A DNA stretch of 22,365 nucleotides, taken from contig JACREV010000253.1 in NCBI GenBank assembly GCA_016218095.1, positions 1-22,365 of the forward strand, given 5' to 3'. Under the pieces are notes generated by a model, which saw only the letters and a list, made by a program, of their open reading frames with translations, made no database searches and was not told where the DNA came from. This stretch comes from Deltaproteobacteria bacterium. GTDB lineage: Bacteria > Desulfobacterota > GWC2-55-46. The stretch's first letter is position 1; the number at the start of each line of letters is the position of its first letter. The position numbers were made by a program, and so were the translations under genes. Below, one piece after another: positions 1 to 6,969 of the stretch.

Positions 1-1
1 G

Positions 2-163
2 AAGGCCAAAAGGAAACAGAAGTTCAAGGTGAGGGAGTACAACCGTTGCCCCATCTGCGGCAGGTCCCGCGCGTACTACAGGAAGTTCGACATGTGCAGG
101 CTCTGCTTCCGCAAGATGGCGCTCAAAGGCGATCTGCCGGGCGTCTCCAAGTCAAGCTGGTAG
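2..163 (+). CDS. rpsN: 30S ribosomal protein S14, zinc-binding form (5' end outside window)
   Basis: This is a component of the 30S head. The window holds the last 53 codons in frame 2, ending in TAG at 161-163. The four zinc-ribbon cysteines are visible as CPIC and CRLC, 12 residues apart, and the C-terminus KGDLPGVSKSSW is typical of the short (about 61 aa) type Z S14, so only about eight N-terminal residues are missing. Its place just before rpsH matches the spc operon order L14-L24-L5-S14-S8. The family assignment is secure; only the start is unseen. Confidence 0.95.
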   Translation, partial: KAKRKQKFKVREYNRCPICGRSRAYYRKFDMCRLCFRKMALKGDLPGVSKSSW

Positions 164-175
164 GTGGCCTGAATT

Positions 176-229
176 AGGGGGCAGAGGGGCAGAGGGGCAG
201 AGGGGCAGAGGGGGAGTAGGGGGAGTAGG
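176..229. repeat. G-rich 8-bp tandem repeat between rpsN and rpsH
   Basis: About four copies of the unit AGGGGCAG run head to tail from 176 to about 208, followed by two or three degenerate copies (AGGGGGAG, TAGGGGGAG) to about 229. All G tracts of four or five lie on the coding strand, so the transcript could form a G-quadruplex. Such a repeat is unusual in the short gaps of a ribosomal-protein operon. Copy number may vary between strains; this is inferred from the repeat structure only. Confidence 0.85.
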
Positions 230-258
230 TTAAAATGCCCGAGCACCTTTGGTAATAT
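230..258 (+). promoter_or_regulatory. Weak candidate internal promoter before rpsH
   Basis: TTAAAA at 230-235 and TAATAT at 253-258 are separated by 17 bp, each matching sigma70 consensus at four of six positions. It lies immediately after the G-rich repeat and about 55 bp upstream of rpsH. A small hairpin follows (GGCCC 268-272, loop TTAC, GGGCC 277-281). The match is weak and could be chance. Confidence 0.25.
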
Positions 259-313
259 TGAACAGACGGCCCTTACGGGCCTTCAAGAACAATCCAGAAC
301 GGAGAATTAAGAG

Positions 314-712
314 ATGTCGATGACCGATCCCATAGCGGATATGCTCACAAGGATTAGGAACGCGATACAGGCGAGGCAGAGCGACTTCACGATGCAGGCC
401 TCGAACGTAAAGCTCGCGATAGCCAGGATCCTCAAGGAAGAGGGCTATATAAAGGACTGCGGCACGGTGAAGAACGACGGCCGCACGCTCTTGAAGATAT
501 CCCTCAAATACACGCCGGCGAAGAAGAACTCGATATCGGCGATAAAGAGGGTGAGCAAGCCGGGGTTACGCATATACGTCGGCAAGGAAAAGGTCCCGAA
601 GGTATTGAACGGGCTCGGCATCGCGATAATCTCCACATCCCGGGGGCTCATGACCGACAGGAAGGCCAGAGAGGTCGGGGTAGGCGGAGAGGTCGTCTGC
701 ACGGTCTATTAG
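314..712 (+). CDS. rpsH: 30S ribosomal protein S8
   Basis: S8 is a primary 16S rRNA binding protein of the 30S platform; in E. coli it also represses spc-operon translation. The 132-aa product begins MSMTDPIADMLTRIRNA, closely matching known S8 N-termini, and carries the conserved C-terminal segments STSRGLMTDRKA and VGGEVVCTVY. ATG 314 is preferred over ATG 320 because it matches the family N-terminus; GGAG at 301-304 serves as ribosome binding site. The 150-bp gap to rpsN is long for this operon and holds a G-rich tandem repeat. Any S8 feedback site would probably be upstream of the window. Confidence 0.98.
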   Translation: MSMTDPIADMLTRIRNAIQARQSDFTMQASNVKLAIARILKEEGYIKDCGTVKNDGRTLLKISLKYTPAKKNSISAIKRVSKPGLRIYVGKEKVPKVLNGLGIAIISTSRGLMTDRKAREVGVGGEVVCTVY

Positions 713-790
713 ACACTGGCGGCGTTTTGAGCCGCAAGGTCTCGATTATCGGAATAATTAAGGCAAGAAAACATAAGAAGGGTCTTTAAA

Positions 791-1342
791 ATGTCCAGAA
801 TAGGCAAGCTCCCGATAACTGTACCGTCGAATGTGAAGGTGGCGATAGATTCCGGGGTCGTGAAGACGAACGGCCCGGCAGGCTCTCTCGACTTCGCCTT
901 AAGGCCAGGCATATCGGTCCAGGTCAAGGGGACCGAGATAATAGTGACGAGGGACGCCGAGACGAGGGAGGCGCGCTCTCTCCACGGCCTGACGCGCACG
1001 CTCATAGCCAACATGGTAAAAGGGGTCTCCGAGGGCTTTACGAAGAGGCTCGACATAATCGGCGTCGGATACAAGGCCGACGTGCAGGGCAACGTCGTGA
1101 ACCTCGCGCTCGGGTACTCGCACCCTGTAAGGTATGAGCTCCCGAAGAGCGTGACCGCGACGGTCGAAAAGCAGACCGCGATAACGCTCAAGGGCCCCGA
1201 CAAGCAGGTCGTCGGCCAGGTAGCCGCGGACATAAGGGCCTTGAGGCCGCCGGAGCCCTACAAGGGCAAGGGCATCAAGTACGCTGACGAGGTAATCAGG
1301 AGAAAGGCCGGTAAGGCAGGGAAAGCCGCTGGAGGTAAATAA
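791..1342 (+). CDS. rplF: 50S ribosomal protein L6
   Basis: L6 binds 23S rRNA near the factor-binding site and sarcin-ricin loop. The 183-aa protein starts MSRIGKLPITVP and has two L6 alpha-beta repeats (about residues 11-82 and 90-165). The C-terminal signature RPPEPYKGKGIKY is intact. The tail after it is Lys/Gly/Ala rich (KAGKAGKAAGGK), slightly longer than usual. It follows rpsH after 78 bp, with an AAGAAGGG ribosome binding site, and its stop lies 3 bp before rplR. Confidence 0.98.
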   Translation: MSRIGKLPITVPSNVKVAIDSGVVKTNGPAGSLDFALRPGISVQVKGTEIIVTRDAETREARSLHGLTRTLIANMVKGVSEGFTKRLDIIGVGYKADVQGNVVNLALGYSHPVRYELPKSVTATVEKQTAITLKGPDKQVVGQVAADIRALRPPEPYKGKGIKYADEVIRRKAGKAGKAAGGK

Positions 1343-1345
1343 GAG

Positions 1346-1705
1346 ATGATCGCTAAGAAGACACAGAGGACCGGCTGGCTCAACAGAAAGGCCCGCGTAA
1401 GGAAAAAGGTGCTCGGCACGGCCGAGAGGCCTAGGCTGAACGTTTACAGGTCGAATAAGCATATCTACGCGCAGGTCATAGACGACGCCGCTGGCAGGAC
1501 CATAGTAGCGGCCTCCACCCGGACCGACGGAGTACCCGAGAGCGCCAAGAAGGCCGAGGCGGCCAAGAAGGTCGGCGAGCTCATCGGGAAGCTCGCGAAG
1601 GAAAAGGGTGTGGAGAAGGTCGTATTCGACAGGAGCGGCTACATCTACCACGGCAGGATCAAGGCGCTGGCCGACGGCGCCAGGGAAGCCGGGCTCGAGT
1701 TCTAA
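1346..1705 (+). CDS. rplR: 50S ribosomal protein L18
   Basis: L18 binds 5S rRNA with L5 and L25 at the central protuberance. The product is 119 aa, the normal bacterial length, with a basic N-terminus (RKARVRKKVLGTAERPRLNVYRSNKHIYAQVIDD) split by the family's conserved RPRLNV-RSNKHIYAQ block and the C-terminal FDRSGYIYHGRIKALADGAREAGLEF region. The start ATG is 3 bp after the rplF stop, and GGAGGT lies inside the last codons of rplF, which suggests translational coupling. Confidence 0.98.
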   Translation: MIAKKTQRTGWLNRKARVRKKVLGTAERPRLNVYRSNKHIYAQVIDDAAGRTIVAASTRTDGVPESAKKAEAAKKVGELIGKLAKEKGVEKVVFDRSGYIYHGRIKALADGAREAGLEF

Positions 1706-1780
1706 AATAGCATTTCAAAGTCCTCTTGGGGACGAGGCATCTAAGGCCCAAGCTGTTGCAATAATAAGGAGGTTTTTCTT

Positions 1781-2278
1781 TTGGACAAGATCGACGCTAA
1801 CGCCCTGGAACTGAAAGACAAGCTCGTATACCTGAACCGCGTCGCCAAGGTCGTCAAGGGCGGCAAGAGATTCAGCTTCAACGCCATCGTCGTAGTCGGC
1901 GACGGAAAAGGGTACGTCGGAGTGGGGCTCGGTAAGGCCAACGAAGTCCCCGAGGCGATAAGAAAGGCGATAGAGCAGGCGAAGAAGACGCTCTTCCGCG
2001 TCCCTGTGACGGAAGGGACGATACCCTACGAGGTAACGGGCTCCTTCGGGGCCGGCAGGGTGTTTCTCCGGCCCGCGTCCGCCGGTACCGGCATAATCGC
2101 AGGCGGAGGCGTAAGGGCGGTTGTCGAGGCCGCGGGCATCTCCAACGTGCTCACGAAATCGCTCGGCACCTCGAACCCGCATAACGTCGTAAAGGCGACC
2201 ATAGAGGCATTGAAGCAACTGAAGAGCCCTGAAAGCATAGCGGAACTCAGGGGCAAGCAAGTACAAGAGGTAAGATAA
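1781..2278 (+). CDS. rpsE: 30S ribosomal protein S5 (TTG start)
   Basis: S5 takes part in mRNA entry, helicase activity and decoding accuracy. The 165-aa protein has an N-terminal double-stranded-RNA-binding-like domain (about residues 10-75, with GDGKGYVGVGLGKANEVPEA) and the C-terminal S5 domain with SFGAGRVFLRPASAGTGIIAGG. The start is TTG at 1781, chosen because AAGGAGG at 1767-1772 is 8 bp upstream and the product then has the family length. The TAA stop shares one base with the rpmD ATG. A 75-bp gap separates it from rplR. Confidence 0.97.
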   Translation: MDKIDANALELKDKLVYLNRVAKVVKGGKRFSFNAIVVVGDGKGYVGVGLGKANEVPEAIRKAIEQAKKTLFRVPVTEGTIPYEVTGSFGAGRVFLRPASAGTGIIAGGGVRAVVEAAGISNVLTKSLGTSNPHNVVKATIEALKQLKSPESIAELRGKQVQEVR

Positions 2279-2457
2279 TGGCTGATAAGGTGAAGGTAAC
2301 CCTCAGAAAGAGACCCGCGACCCAGAGGCTCCGCGTGATCCTAAAGGGCATGGGGCTTAATAAAACGAACAGCACAAGGACCCTCTCCGACACCCCTGCG
2401 ACTCGCGGGATGATCGGAAAGGTATCCCACCTCGTCACGGTCGAGGAAACGAAGTAA
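2278..2457 (+). CDS. rpmD: 50S ribosomal protein L30
   Basis: This short gene encodes 59 aa beginning MADKVKVTLRKRPATQRLRV and ending VSHLVTVEETK, with the L30 core LGLNKTNSTRTLSDTPATRGMI partly visible (here GMGLNKTNSTRTLSDTPATR). L30 is a small protein of the 50S subunit found in most bacteria. The ATG at 2278 overlaps the rpsE stop by one base, and AAGAGG within the end of rpsE can act as ribosome binding site. The position between rpsE and rplO is the standard one for rpmD. Confidence 0.97.
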   Translation: MADKVKVTLRKRPATQRLRVILKGMGLNKTNSTRTLSDTPATRGMIGKVSHLVTVEETK

Positions 2458-2487
2458 TATTCCGAATAGTCAAAGGGACCGAATACC

Positions 2488-2928
2488 ATGCTAAACAGGC
2501 TCAAGGCGCCCAAGGGGGCCAACCAGAAGAAGACCAGGAGAGGCAGGGGCGAAGGCTCAGGCCTTGGCAAGACCTCCGGCAGGGGCGGCAAGGGACAGAC
2601 CGCGAGGAGCGGCGGGAACATAAAGCCGGGCTTCGAGGGCGGACAGATGCCGCTCCAGAGAAAGCTCCCGAAGAGGGGCTTTACTAACGAATTCAAGGTC
2701 AAGGCCCGCATAGTGAACGTCGGCGACATAGCCGCCGCCTTCAAGGCAGGCGAAGTGGCCGACCCGGAGACACTCGCGGAGAAGGGGCTTGTAAAGGGAA
2801 GGAAGGGCCCGGTGAAGGTGTTGGGCGACGGGGACGTAAAGACCGCGATAACCGTAAAGGCCAACCTTTTCAGCAAGACCGCTATCGACAAGATAAAGGC
2901 CGCGGGCGGCGCCGCGGAGGTAATATAG
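2488..2928 (+). CDS. rplO: 50S ribosomal protein L15
   Basis: L15 is a late-assembly protein of the 50S subunit. The 146-aa product has the expected extended Gly/Arg/Lys-rich N-terminal tail (GRGEGSGLGKTSGRGGKGQ, about residues 18-40), the conserved FEGGQMPLQRKLPKRGF segment, and a globular C-terminal domain ending KIKAAGGAAEVI. AAAGGGA at 2472-2477 lies about 10 bp before the ATG. secY begins two bases after its stop. Confidence 0.98.
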   Translation: MLNRLKAPKGANQKKTRRGRGEGSGLGKTSGRGGKGQTARSGGNIKPGFEGGQMPLQRKLPKRGFTNEFKVKARIVNVGDIAAAFKAGEVADPETLAEKGLVKGRKGPVKVLGDGDVKTAITVKANLFSKTAIDKIKAAGGAAEVI

Positions 2929-2929
2929 A

Positions 2930-4240
2930 TTGGCGGCTTTGACACCGAACATAAGCAAGATCCCGGAGTTAAACCGCCGCATCCTCATTACCCTCGTCAT
3001 GCTCGCCATATTCAGGGTCGGGGTCTTCATACCCACGCCCGGGATAGACTCCGAGGCGCTCTCGGGGTTCTTCAAGGCGGCGAGCGGCACGCTCCTGGAC
3101 TTCGCCACGATGTTCACGGGAGGCGCGCTCGAGCGCTTCTCGATATTCTCTCTCGGCATCATGCCGTACATAAGCGCCTCCATCATCCTCCAGCTCCTCG
3201 CGGCCGTGGTGCCTCAGCTCGAGAAGCTCCAGAAGGAAGGCGAGTCCGGCAGGAACACGATAACGCAGTACACGCGGTATCTTACCATAGTCTTAAGCAT
3301 CATCCAGTCGATGATGATAGCCTACGGGCTCGAATCGATGAGGGGCCCGGCGGGAGAAGCGATAGTCCTGAACCCAGGGTGGAGTTTCAGGCTGATGACC
3401 GTCATAACCCTGACCTCCGGGACCTCGTTCCTCATGTGGCTCGGCGAGCAGATAACCGAGAGGGGCATAGGCAACGGCATCTCTCTCATAATATTCGTCG
3501 GCATCATCGCCAACATGCCGTCGGCGCTCTATAACACGATACAGCTCGTAAGGGCCGGGGAGATGAGTTTCCTCTTCGTCCTCTTCCTCCTCGCGCTCAT
3601 GGTCGTGGTCGTGGGCTTCATCGTCTTCATGGAGATGGGACAGAGGAGGATACCGATACAGTACCCGAAGAGGGTCGTCGGCAGAAAGGTCATGGGAGGC
3701 GGGACTCAACACCTGCCGCTCAAGGTGAATTCGGCGGGCGTCATCCCGCCCATATTCGCCTCCTCCATAATCGTCTTCCCGGCCACCGTCGCCAACTTCA
3801 TAGACGTCCCGTTCATGAAGACGGTCTCAAACAGCCTTAACCCGGGCGGCGTGCTTTACAATGTGCTCTACATAGGCTTCATAATATTCTTCACCTATTT
3901 TTACACGGCGATACAGTTCAATCCGAAGGAAGTCGCCGAGAACCTGAAAAAGTACGGCGGGTTCGTCCCCGGCATAAGGCCGGGCGCAAACACCGCCGAC
4001 TACATAGACACCGTGCTCTCCAGGCTCACGCTCTGGGGGGCGCTCTATCTCGCGGCGGTATGCGTACTGCCGACGTTCTTCATTTCGCAGTTCAACGCGC
4101 CGTTCTACTTCGGCGGCACGGCGCTGCTCATAGTCGTGGGCGTGGCGATGGACACCGCCCAGCAGATCGAATCGCACCTGCTGGCAAGGAGCTACGACGG
4201 GCTTCTCAAGAAGGGAAAAATAAAAGGTAGAGGCCTTTAG
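2930..4240 (+). CDS. secY: Protein translocase subunit SecY (TTG start)
   Basis: SecY is the channel subunit of the SecYEG translocon in the inner membrane. The 436-aa protein shows ten hydrophobic segments and the family motifs: GVFIPTPGID after TM1, ERGIGNGISLIIFVGI (TM5), RRIPIQYPKRVVGRK in the cytosolic C4 loop, NSAGVIPPIFASSI (TM7), FNPKEVAENLKKYGGFVPGIRPG in the C5 loop and the C-terminal ARSYDGLLKKGKIKGRG. The start is TTG at 2930, with GGAGG at 2916-2920 inside the end of rplO, so translation is probably coupled. The location between rplO and adk is standard. Confidence 0.98.
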   Translation: MAALTPNISKIPELNRRILITLVMLAIFRVGVFIPTPGIDSEALSGFFKAASGTLLDFATMFTGGALERFSIFSLGIMPYISASIILQLLAAVVPQLEKLQKEGESGRNTITQYTRYLTIVLSIIQSMMIAYGLESMRGPAGEAIVLNPGWSFRLMTVITLTSGTSFLMWLGEQITERGIGNGISLIIFVGIIANMPSALYNTIQLVRAGEMSFLFVLFLLALMVVVVGFIVFMEMGQRRIPIQYPKRVVGRKVMGGGTQHLPLKVNSAGVIPPIFASSIIVFPATVANFIDVPFMKTVSNSLNPGGVLYNVLYIGFIIFFTYFYTAIQFNPKEVAENLKKYGGFVPGIRPGANTADYIDTVLSRLTLWGALYLAAVCVLPTFFISQFNAPFYFGGTALLIVVGVAMDTAQQIESHLLARSYDGLLKKGKIKGRGL

Positions 4241-4246
4241 AAAAAG

Positions 4247-4903
4247 ATGAATCTTATACTTCTCGGGGCCCCGGGCGCGGGCAAAGGCACACAGGGTAAG
4301 AACCTCTCTGAGAGGTACAGGATACCCCAGATATCGACGGGTGACATACTGCGCGCCAACGTGAGATCGAAGACGCCGCTTGGCCTCAAGGCCAGGGAGT
4401 TCATGGACAAGGGCGCTCTCGTCCCCGATGACATCGTCGTAGGGATGGTCTCCGACAGGATCCGCGAGGAGGACGCCGGAGGCGGCTTCATACTCGACGG
4501 CTTCCCGAGGAACTTGAACCAGGCGGAGGTCCTCGAAGCAACCCTCGCCAGGATGGACAAAAAGATCGACCGCGTCATCGGCATGGAGGTCGAGAGAAAA
4601 GAGCTCGTAAGGAGGCTTTCGGGCCGCAGGGTCTGCAGGAAGTGCGGCGCGAGCTACCACGTGATATTCAGCCCCCCGATGAACATCGGGATGTGCGACA
4701 AGTGCGGCTCCGAGATATACCAGCGCGACGACGACAAGCAGGAGACGATAGAGGCGCGTCTCGCCGTCTATGAGAAGGAGACCCTCCCGCTTGTCGAGTA
4801 TTACGCGAAAAAGGACCTTTACGCCGCGGTAGACGGCATCGGGACCGTCGACCAGATAACGAAGAACATCGTGGGCGCCATTGAAGGAAGAAGTAATACT
4901 TAA
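4247..4903 (+). CDS. adk: Adenylate kinase with zinc-binding LID
   Basis: The enzyme converts ATP plus AMP to two ADP. The 218-aa protein is the long form: P-loop GAPGAGKGT at residues 7-15, TGDILR at 31-36, DGFPRN at 84-89, and a LID (about 122-160) carrying four cysteines, C130, C133, C150 and C153, as CRKC and CDKC. This four-Cys arrangement is the zinc-stabilised LID known from Gram-positives and some deltaproteobacteria. The start lies 6 bp after the secY stop and has no good ribosome binding site, so coupling to secY is likely. Its 3' end overlaps map by 23 bp. Confidence 0.97.
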   Translation: MNLILLGAPGAGKGTQGKNLSERYRIPQISTGDILRANVRSKTPLGLKAREFMDKGALVPDDIVVGMVSDRIREEDAGGGFILDGFPRNLNQAEVLEATLARMDKKIDRVIGMEVERKELVRRLSGRRVCRKCGASYHVIFSPPMNIGMCDKCGSEIYQRDDDKQETIEARLAVYEKETLPLVEYYAKKDLYAAVDGIGTVDQITKNIVGAIEGRSNT

Positions 4904-5636
4904 GTCCCCTGGCGAGATAGAGATCATGCGCTCGGCCTGCCTCATCGTGGCCGAGGTCCTCGACATAGTCAAGGAGAGCGTCAAGCCCGGCACCACCACC
5001 CTCGACCTCGAGCGCATCGCAGAGGAAGAGACGAATAAAAGGGACGCGAAACCCGCGTTCAAGGGCTACAGGGGCTATCCGTATTGCTTATGCACCTCCA
5101 TCAACAGCGAGGTGGTGCACGGGATGCCGTCGAAGAGGGCGCTTAAAAGCGGCGACATCCTCTCCATCGACTTCGGTGTGCGCTATAACGGTTTTTACGG
5201 CGACTCGGCGATAACGGTCCCGGTCGGCGAAGTATCGGAAGACGCGCTCCGCCTTATTGAGGTCACGAAGGCGTCGCTTGACGCCGCGATAGAGCAGGCC
5301 GTGGCCGGCAACAGGCTCACGGACGTGTCGTCCGCGGTCCAGAGATTTGTCGAGTCTCACGGCTTTTCGGTAGTAAGGGAGTTCGTGGGCCACGGCATCG
5401 GCAGAGAGCTCCACGAGCCGCCGCAGGTGCCGAACTTCGGGCTCCCGGGGCGCGGGATAAGGCTCAAGCCCGGCATGGTGCTGGCCATCGAGCCCATGAT
5501 AAACATGGGCGGGTCCGCGGTCAAGGTGCTCGACGACGGCTGGACGGCGGTAACGGTGGACGGGTCGCTATCCGCCCACTTCGAGCACACTGTGGCAGTC
5601 ACCCAGGACGGCCCTTATGTCTTAAGCCGCATATAG
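4881..5636 (+). CDS. map: Methionine aminopeptidase type I (TTG start)
   Basis: The enzyme removes the initiator methionine from nascent proteins. The 251-aa sequence has all five metal ligands at the expected spacing: D97, D108, H171, E204 and E235, plus the substrate-side histidines H80 and H178 (motifs NSEVVHGMPS, SIDFGVRYNGFYGDSA, VGHGIGRELHEPP, AIEPMINMG, EHTVAVT). The TTG at 4881 lies within adk (23-bp overlap) and gives the usual N-terminus KSPGEIEIMR, but no ribosome binding site is evident there. The next in-frame ATG, at 4925, would cut into the conserved N-terminus. The start is therefore less certain than the gene. Confidence 0.96.
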   Translation: MKEEVILKSPGEIEIMRSACLIVAEVLDIVKESVKPGTTTLDLERIAEEETNKRDAKPAFKGYRGYPYCLCTSINSEVVHGMPSKRALKSGDILSIDFGVRYNGFYGDSAITVPVGEVSEDALRLIEVTKASLDAAIEQAVAGNRLTDVSSAVQRFVESHGFSVVREFVGHGIGRELHEPPQVPNFGLPGRGIRLKPGMVLAIEPMINMGGSAVKVLDDGWTAVTVDGSLSAHFEHTVAVTQDGPYVLSRI

Positions 5637-5671
5637 AACGGAAGCGGGCGCACACACTTAGAAAGGTTTAA

Positions 5672-5890
5672 ATGGCCAAGGAAGAGGCGATACAGGTAGA
5701 AGGAACGGTAATAGAGACCCTCCCGAACGCGATGTTCAGGGTCGAGCTCGAGAACGGGCACAAGGTGCTCGCGCACGTCTCGGGCAAGATGAGGATGCAC
5801 TTCATAAAGATACTCCCCGGCGACAAGGTCACGGTCGAGCTCTCGCCGTACGACCTTACGAGGGGCAGGATTACATACAGGGCGAAGTAA
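5672..5890 (+). CDS. infA: Translation initiation factor IF-1
   Basis: IF-1 binds the 30S A site during initiation. The 72-aa protein is the family's exact length and is a single S1/OB-fold: MAKEEAIQVEGTVIETLPNA, then FRVELENGHKVLAHVSGKMR, with the C-terminal DLTRGRITYRAK. AGAAAGG at about 5660-5666 precedes the ATG. The adk-map-infA-rpmJ order is common outside the Enterobacteria. It is followed by a 264-bp gap almost filled by a repeat element that separates it from rpmJ. Confidence 0.98.
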   Translation: MAKEEAIQVEGTVIETLPNAMFRVELENGHKVLAHVSGKMRMHFIKILPGDKVTVELSPYDLTRGRITYRAK

Positions 5891-5899
5891 GATAAATTA

Positions 5900-6132
5900 T
5901 AGGCTACTCTAAAAATTAGGAATTTTTTCTGAGGTCAAGGATGGACGGAAATAAAAAACGGAGCATATATGGGAATATGTGAGTATTTTTATTTCCGACC
6001 TGACGCAGTCTTTGCCGGACGGGCAAATTCGTATCAAACGGCTGAACATATGATTGCCTCAAAGGCTCCGTTCGAGATTTTGCCCTGCGCATAGCAGAGA
6101 TCAGGAAAAAGAACAATTTTTAGATTAGCCTA
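5900..6132. mobile_element. MITE-like element, copy 1, interrupted by a second repeat
   Basis: The ends TAGGCTA (5900-5906) and TAGCCTA (6126-6132) start imperfect terminal inverted repeats of about 35 bp, with CTCTAAAAATT at the left and AATTTTTAGAT at the right. Inside, GGAAATAAAAA and TTTTTATTTCC form an inner hairpin with an ATATG-rich loop. A second copy, in opposite orientation and without the internal 89-bp insert, lies at 19339-19478. There is no transposase gene and no convincing ORF, so it would be non-autonomous. It splits the infA-rpmJ gap of a ribosomal operon. Confidence 0.8.
6009..6097 (+). repeat. 89-bp palindromic repeat (family P, copy 1) nested in the MITE-like element
   Basis: This unit begins TCTTTGCCGGACGGGCAAA and ends TGCCCTGCGCATAGCAG. 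Compared with the empty second copy of the host element (GACGCAG joined directly to AGATCAGG), exactly this 89-bp unit is inserted, with GCAG present on both sides. Its two halves are imperfect inverted repeats, with CGGGCAAA near the left end facing TTTTGCCCTG near the right end, and a small TTTGCC/GGCAAA hairpin at the left tip. Related units lie at 10605-10693 and 10694-10783. Confidence 0.8.
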
Positions 6133-6154
6133 AAAAACGGAACGGGTGTGGACG

Positions 6155-6268
6155 ATGAAGGTAAGAAGCTCGGTAAAAAAGATTTGCGCGAAGTGCAAGA
6201 TAGTCAAGAGGAGCGGTGTAGTGCGCGTAGTATGCACTAACCCCAAGCACAAGCAGAGACAGGGATAA
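6155..6268 (+). CDS. rpmJ: 50S ribosomal protein L36
   Basis: This very short gene encodes 37 aa: it starts MKVRSSVKKICAKCKIVKRS and ends TNPKHKQRQG. L36 is a small zinc-ribbon protein of the 50S subunit, and the ligands C11, C14, C27 and H32 are all present, making it the zinc-binding form. It sits between infA and rpmS-type neighbours rpsM, the normal place for rpmJ. No strong ribosome binding site is visible (GGGTGTGG precedes the ATG). Confidence 0.97.
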   Translation: MKVRSSVKKICAKCKIVKRSGVVRVVCTNPKHKQRQG

Positions 6269-6277
6269 CTGGCTCAG

Positions 6278-6327
6278 GCAGGGGCGAATACCCGATTGCG
6301 GGAATAGCCCGATGAAGCATGCCCTGC
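6278..6327 (+). promoter_or_regulatory. Candidate structured leader before rpsM
   Basis: GCAGGG (6278-6283) can pair with CCCTGC (6322-6327), enclosing a second hairpin CCCG (6291-6294), loop ATTG, CGGG (6299-6302). In E. coli, S4 represses the alpha operon by binding an RNA structure just before rpsM, so a leader structure here is expected in principle. The sequence does not visibly match the E. coli element; the assignment is inference from position and pairing. Confidence 0.35.
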
Positions 6328-6374
6328 TAAAAAGCATTTAAAAGCCGTTTGCCTTAAACGCAAGGAGGAAGAAG

Positions 6375-6749
6375 TTGGCAAGGATCGCAGGAGTAGACTT
6401 ACCTAAGAACAAGAGGATTGACGTCGCACTGACCCGCATTTACGGTTTGGGGAACGCTTCCGCGTCGAAGATCCTGGAGAAGGCCGGCGTTGACGCGGGC
6501 ATAAAGACCCAGGACCTTACCGAACCCCAGGTGGCCGCCATTAGGAAGGTCATCGATACCGAGTTCAAGGTCGAGGGAGACTTGAGAAAAGAGGTCTCCA
6601 TGCATGTAAAGATGCTCATCGACATGGGCTGCTACAGGGGGCTCCGACACAGGAAGAACCTCCCTGTTCGCGGACAGAGGACCCACACCAACGCGCGCAC
6701 GAGGAAGGGGCCCAGGAAGGGCGTCGTGGCCGTAAGGAAGGCCGAGTAA
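6375..6749 (+). CDS. rpsM: 30S ribosomal protein S13 (TTG start)
   Basis: S13 is in the 30S head and contacts tRNA and the 50S central protuberance. The 124-aa protein begins MARIAGVDLPKNKRIDVALT and carries the helix-two-turn-helix region IYGLGNASASKILEKAG and the basic C-terminal tail RHRKNLPVRGQRTHTNARTR. The start is TTG at 6375, supported by AAGGAGG at 6362-6368. It opens the alpha-operon part of the cluster. A long 259-bp gap with its own promoter separates it from rpsK. Confidence 0.97.
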   Translation: MARIAGVDLPKNKRIDVALTRIYGLGNASASKILEKAGVDAGIKTQDLTEPQVAAIRKVIDTEFKVEGDLRKEVSMHVKMLIDMGCYRGLRHRKNLPVRGQRTHTNARTRKGPRKGVVAVRKAE

Positions 6750-6830
6750 GCCGGACCCGAGGGCGTGTCGCGGGGGACGGGCGAGCGTTTGGCGTCCCCT
6801 GCCATCCGAATAGCCGTTAGGCCGTCCGGC
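6750..6830 (+). promoter_or_regulatory. Nested stem-loops after rpsM
   Basis: GCCGGAC (6750-6756) can pair with GTCCGGC (6824-6830), enclosing GGGGACG (6773-6779) paired with CGTCCCC (6793-6799). Both stems are seven perfect base pairs and GC rich. There is no following U tract, so it is not a standard intrinsic terminator; it could be an attenuator, an RNA processing site or a protein-binding leader upstream of rpsK. Confidence 0.45.
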
Positions 6831-6935
6831 GCAAAACTGGCGTGGACGGAAGATGCGCCGTGTTTTGGATCCTATGCTTGCAAGAGATAAGGGCGTGAGC
6901 TTTTAGAAATAGTCCCTTCCGACGGGCTTGAAAAA

Positions 6936-6969
6936 ATCTCTTTTATAAATCTTTTATTTATCGTATAAT
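6936..6969 (+). promoter_or_regulatory. Internal promoter for rpsK-rpsD-rpoA-rplQ
   Basis: A perfect -10 box TATAAT lies at 6964-6969 within an AT-rich stretch (6930-6965). The best -35 choices are TTTTAT or TTTATA, 17 or 16 bp upstream, which are weak, but the AT-rich run could act as an UP element. Transcription would begin near 6976, about 32 bp before the rpsK start. This would allow rpsK to rplQ to be expressed apart from the upstream genes. Confidence 0.6.

Noticed and set aside
899..1651. 250-aa minus-strand open frame opposite rplF and rplR
   Set aside because: It is a shadow frame produced by GC-rich codon bias in the real genes; the product resembles nothing and spans two clear ribosomal-protein genes.
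5916..6116. 66-aa minus-strand frame within the infA-rpmJ gap
   Set aside because: It lies wholly in repeat sequence, lacks a ribosome binding site, and is not open in the second copy of the element.
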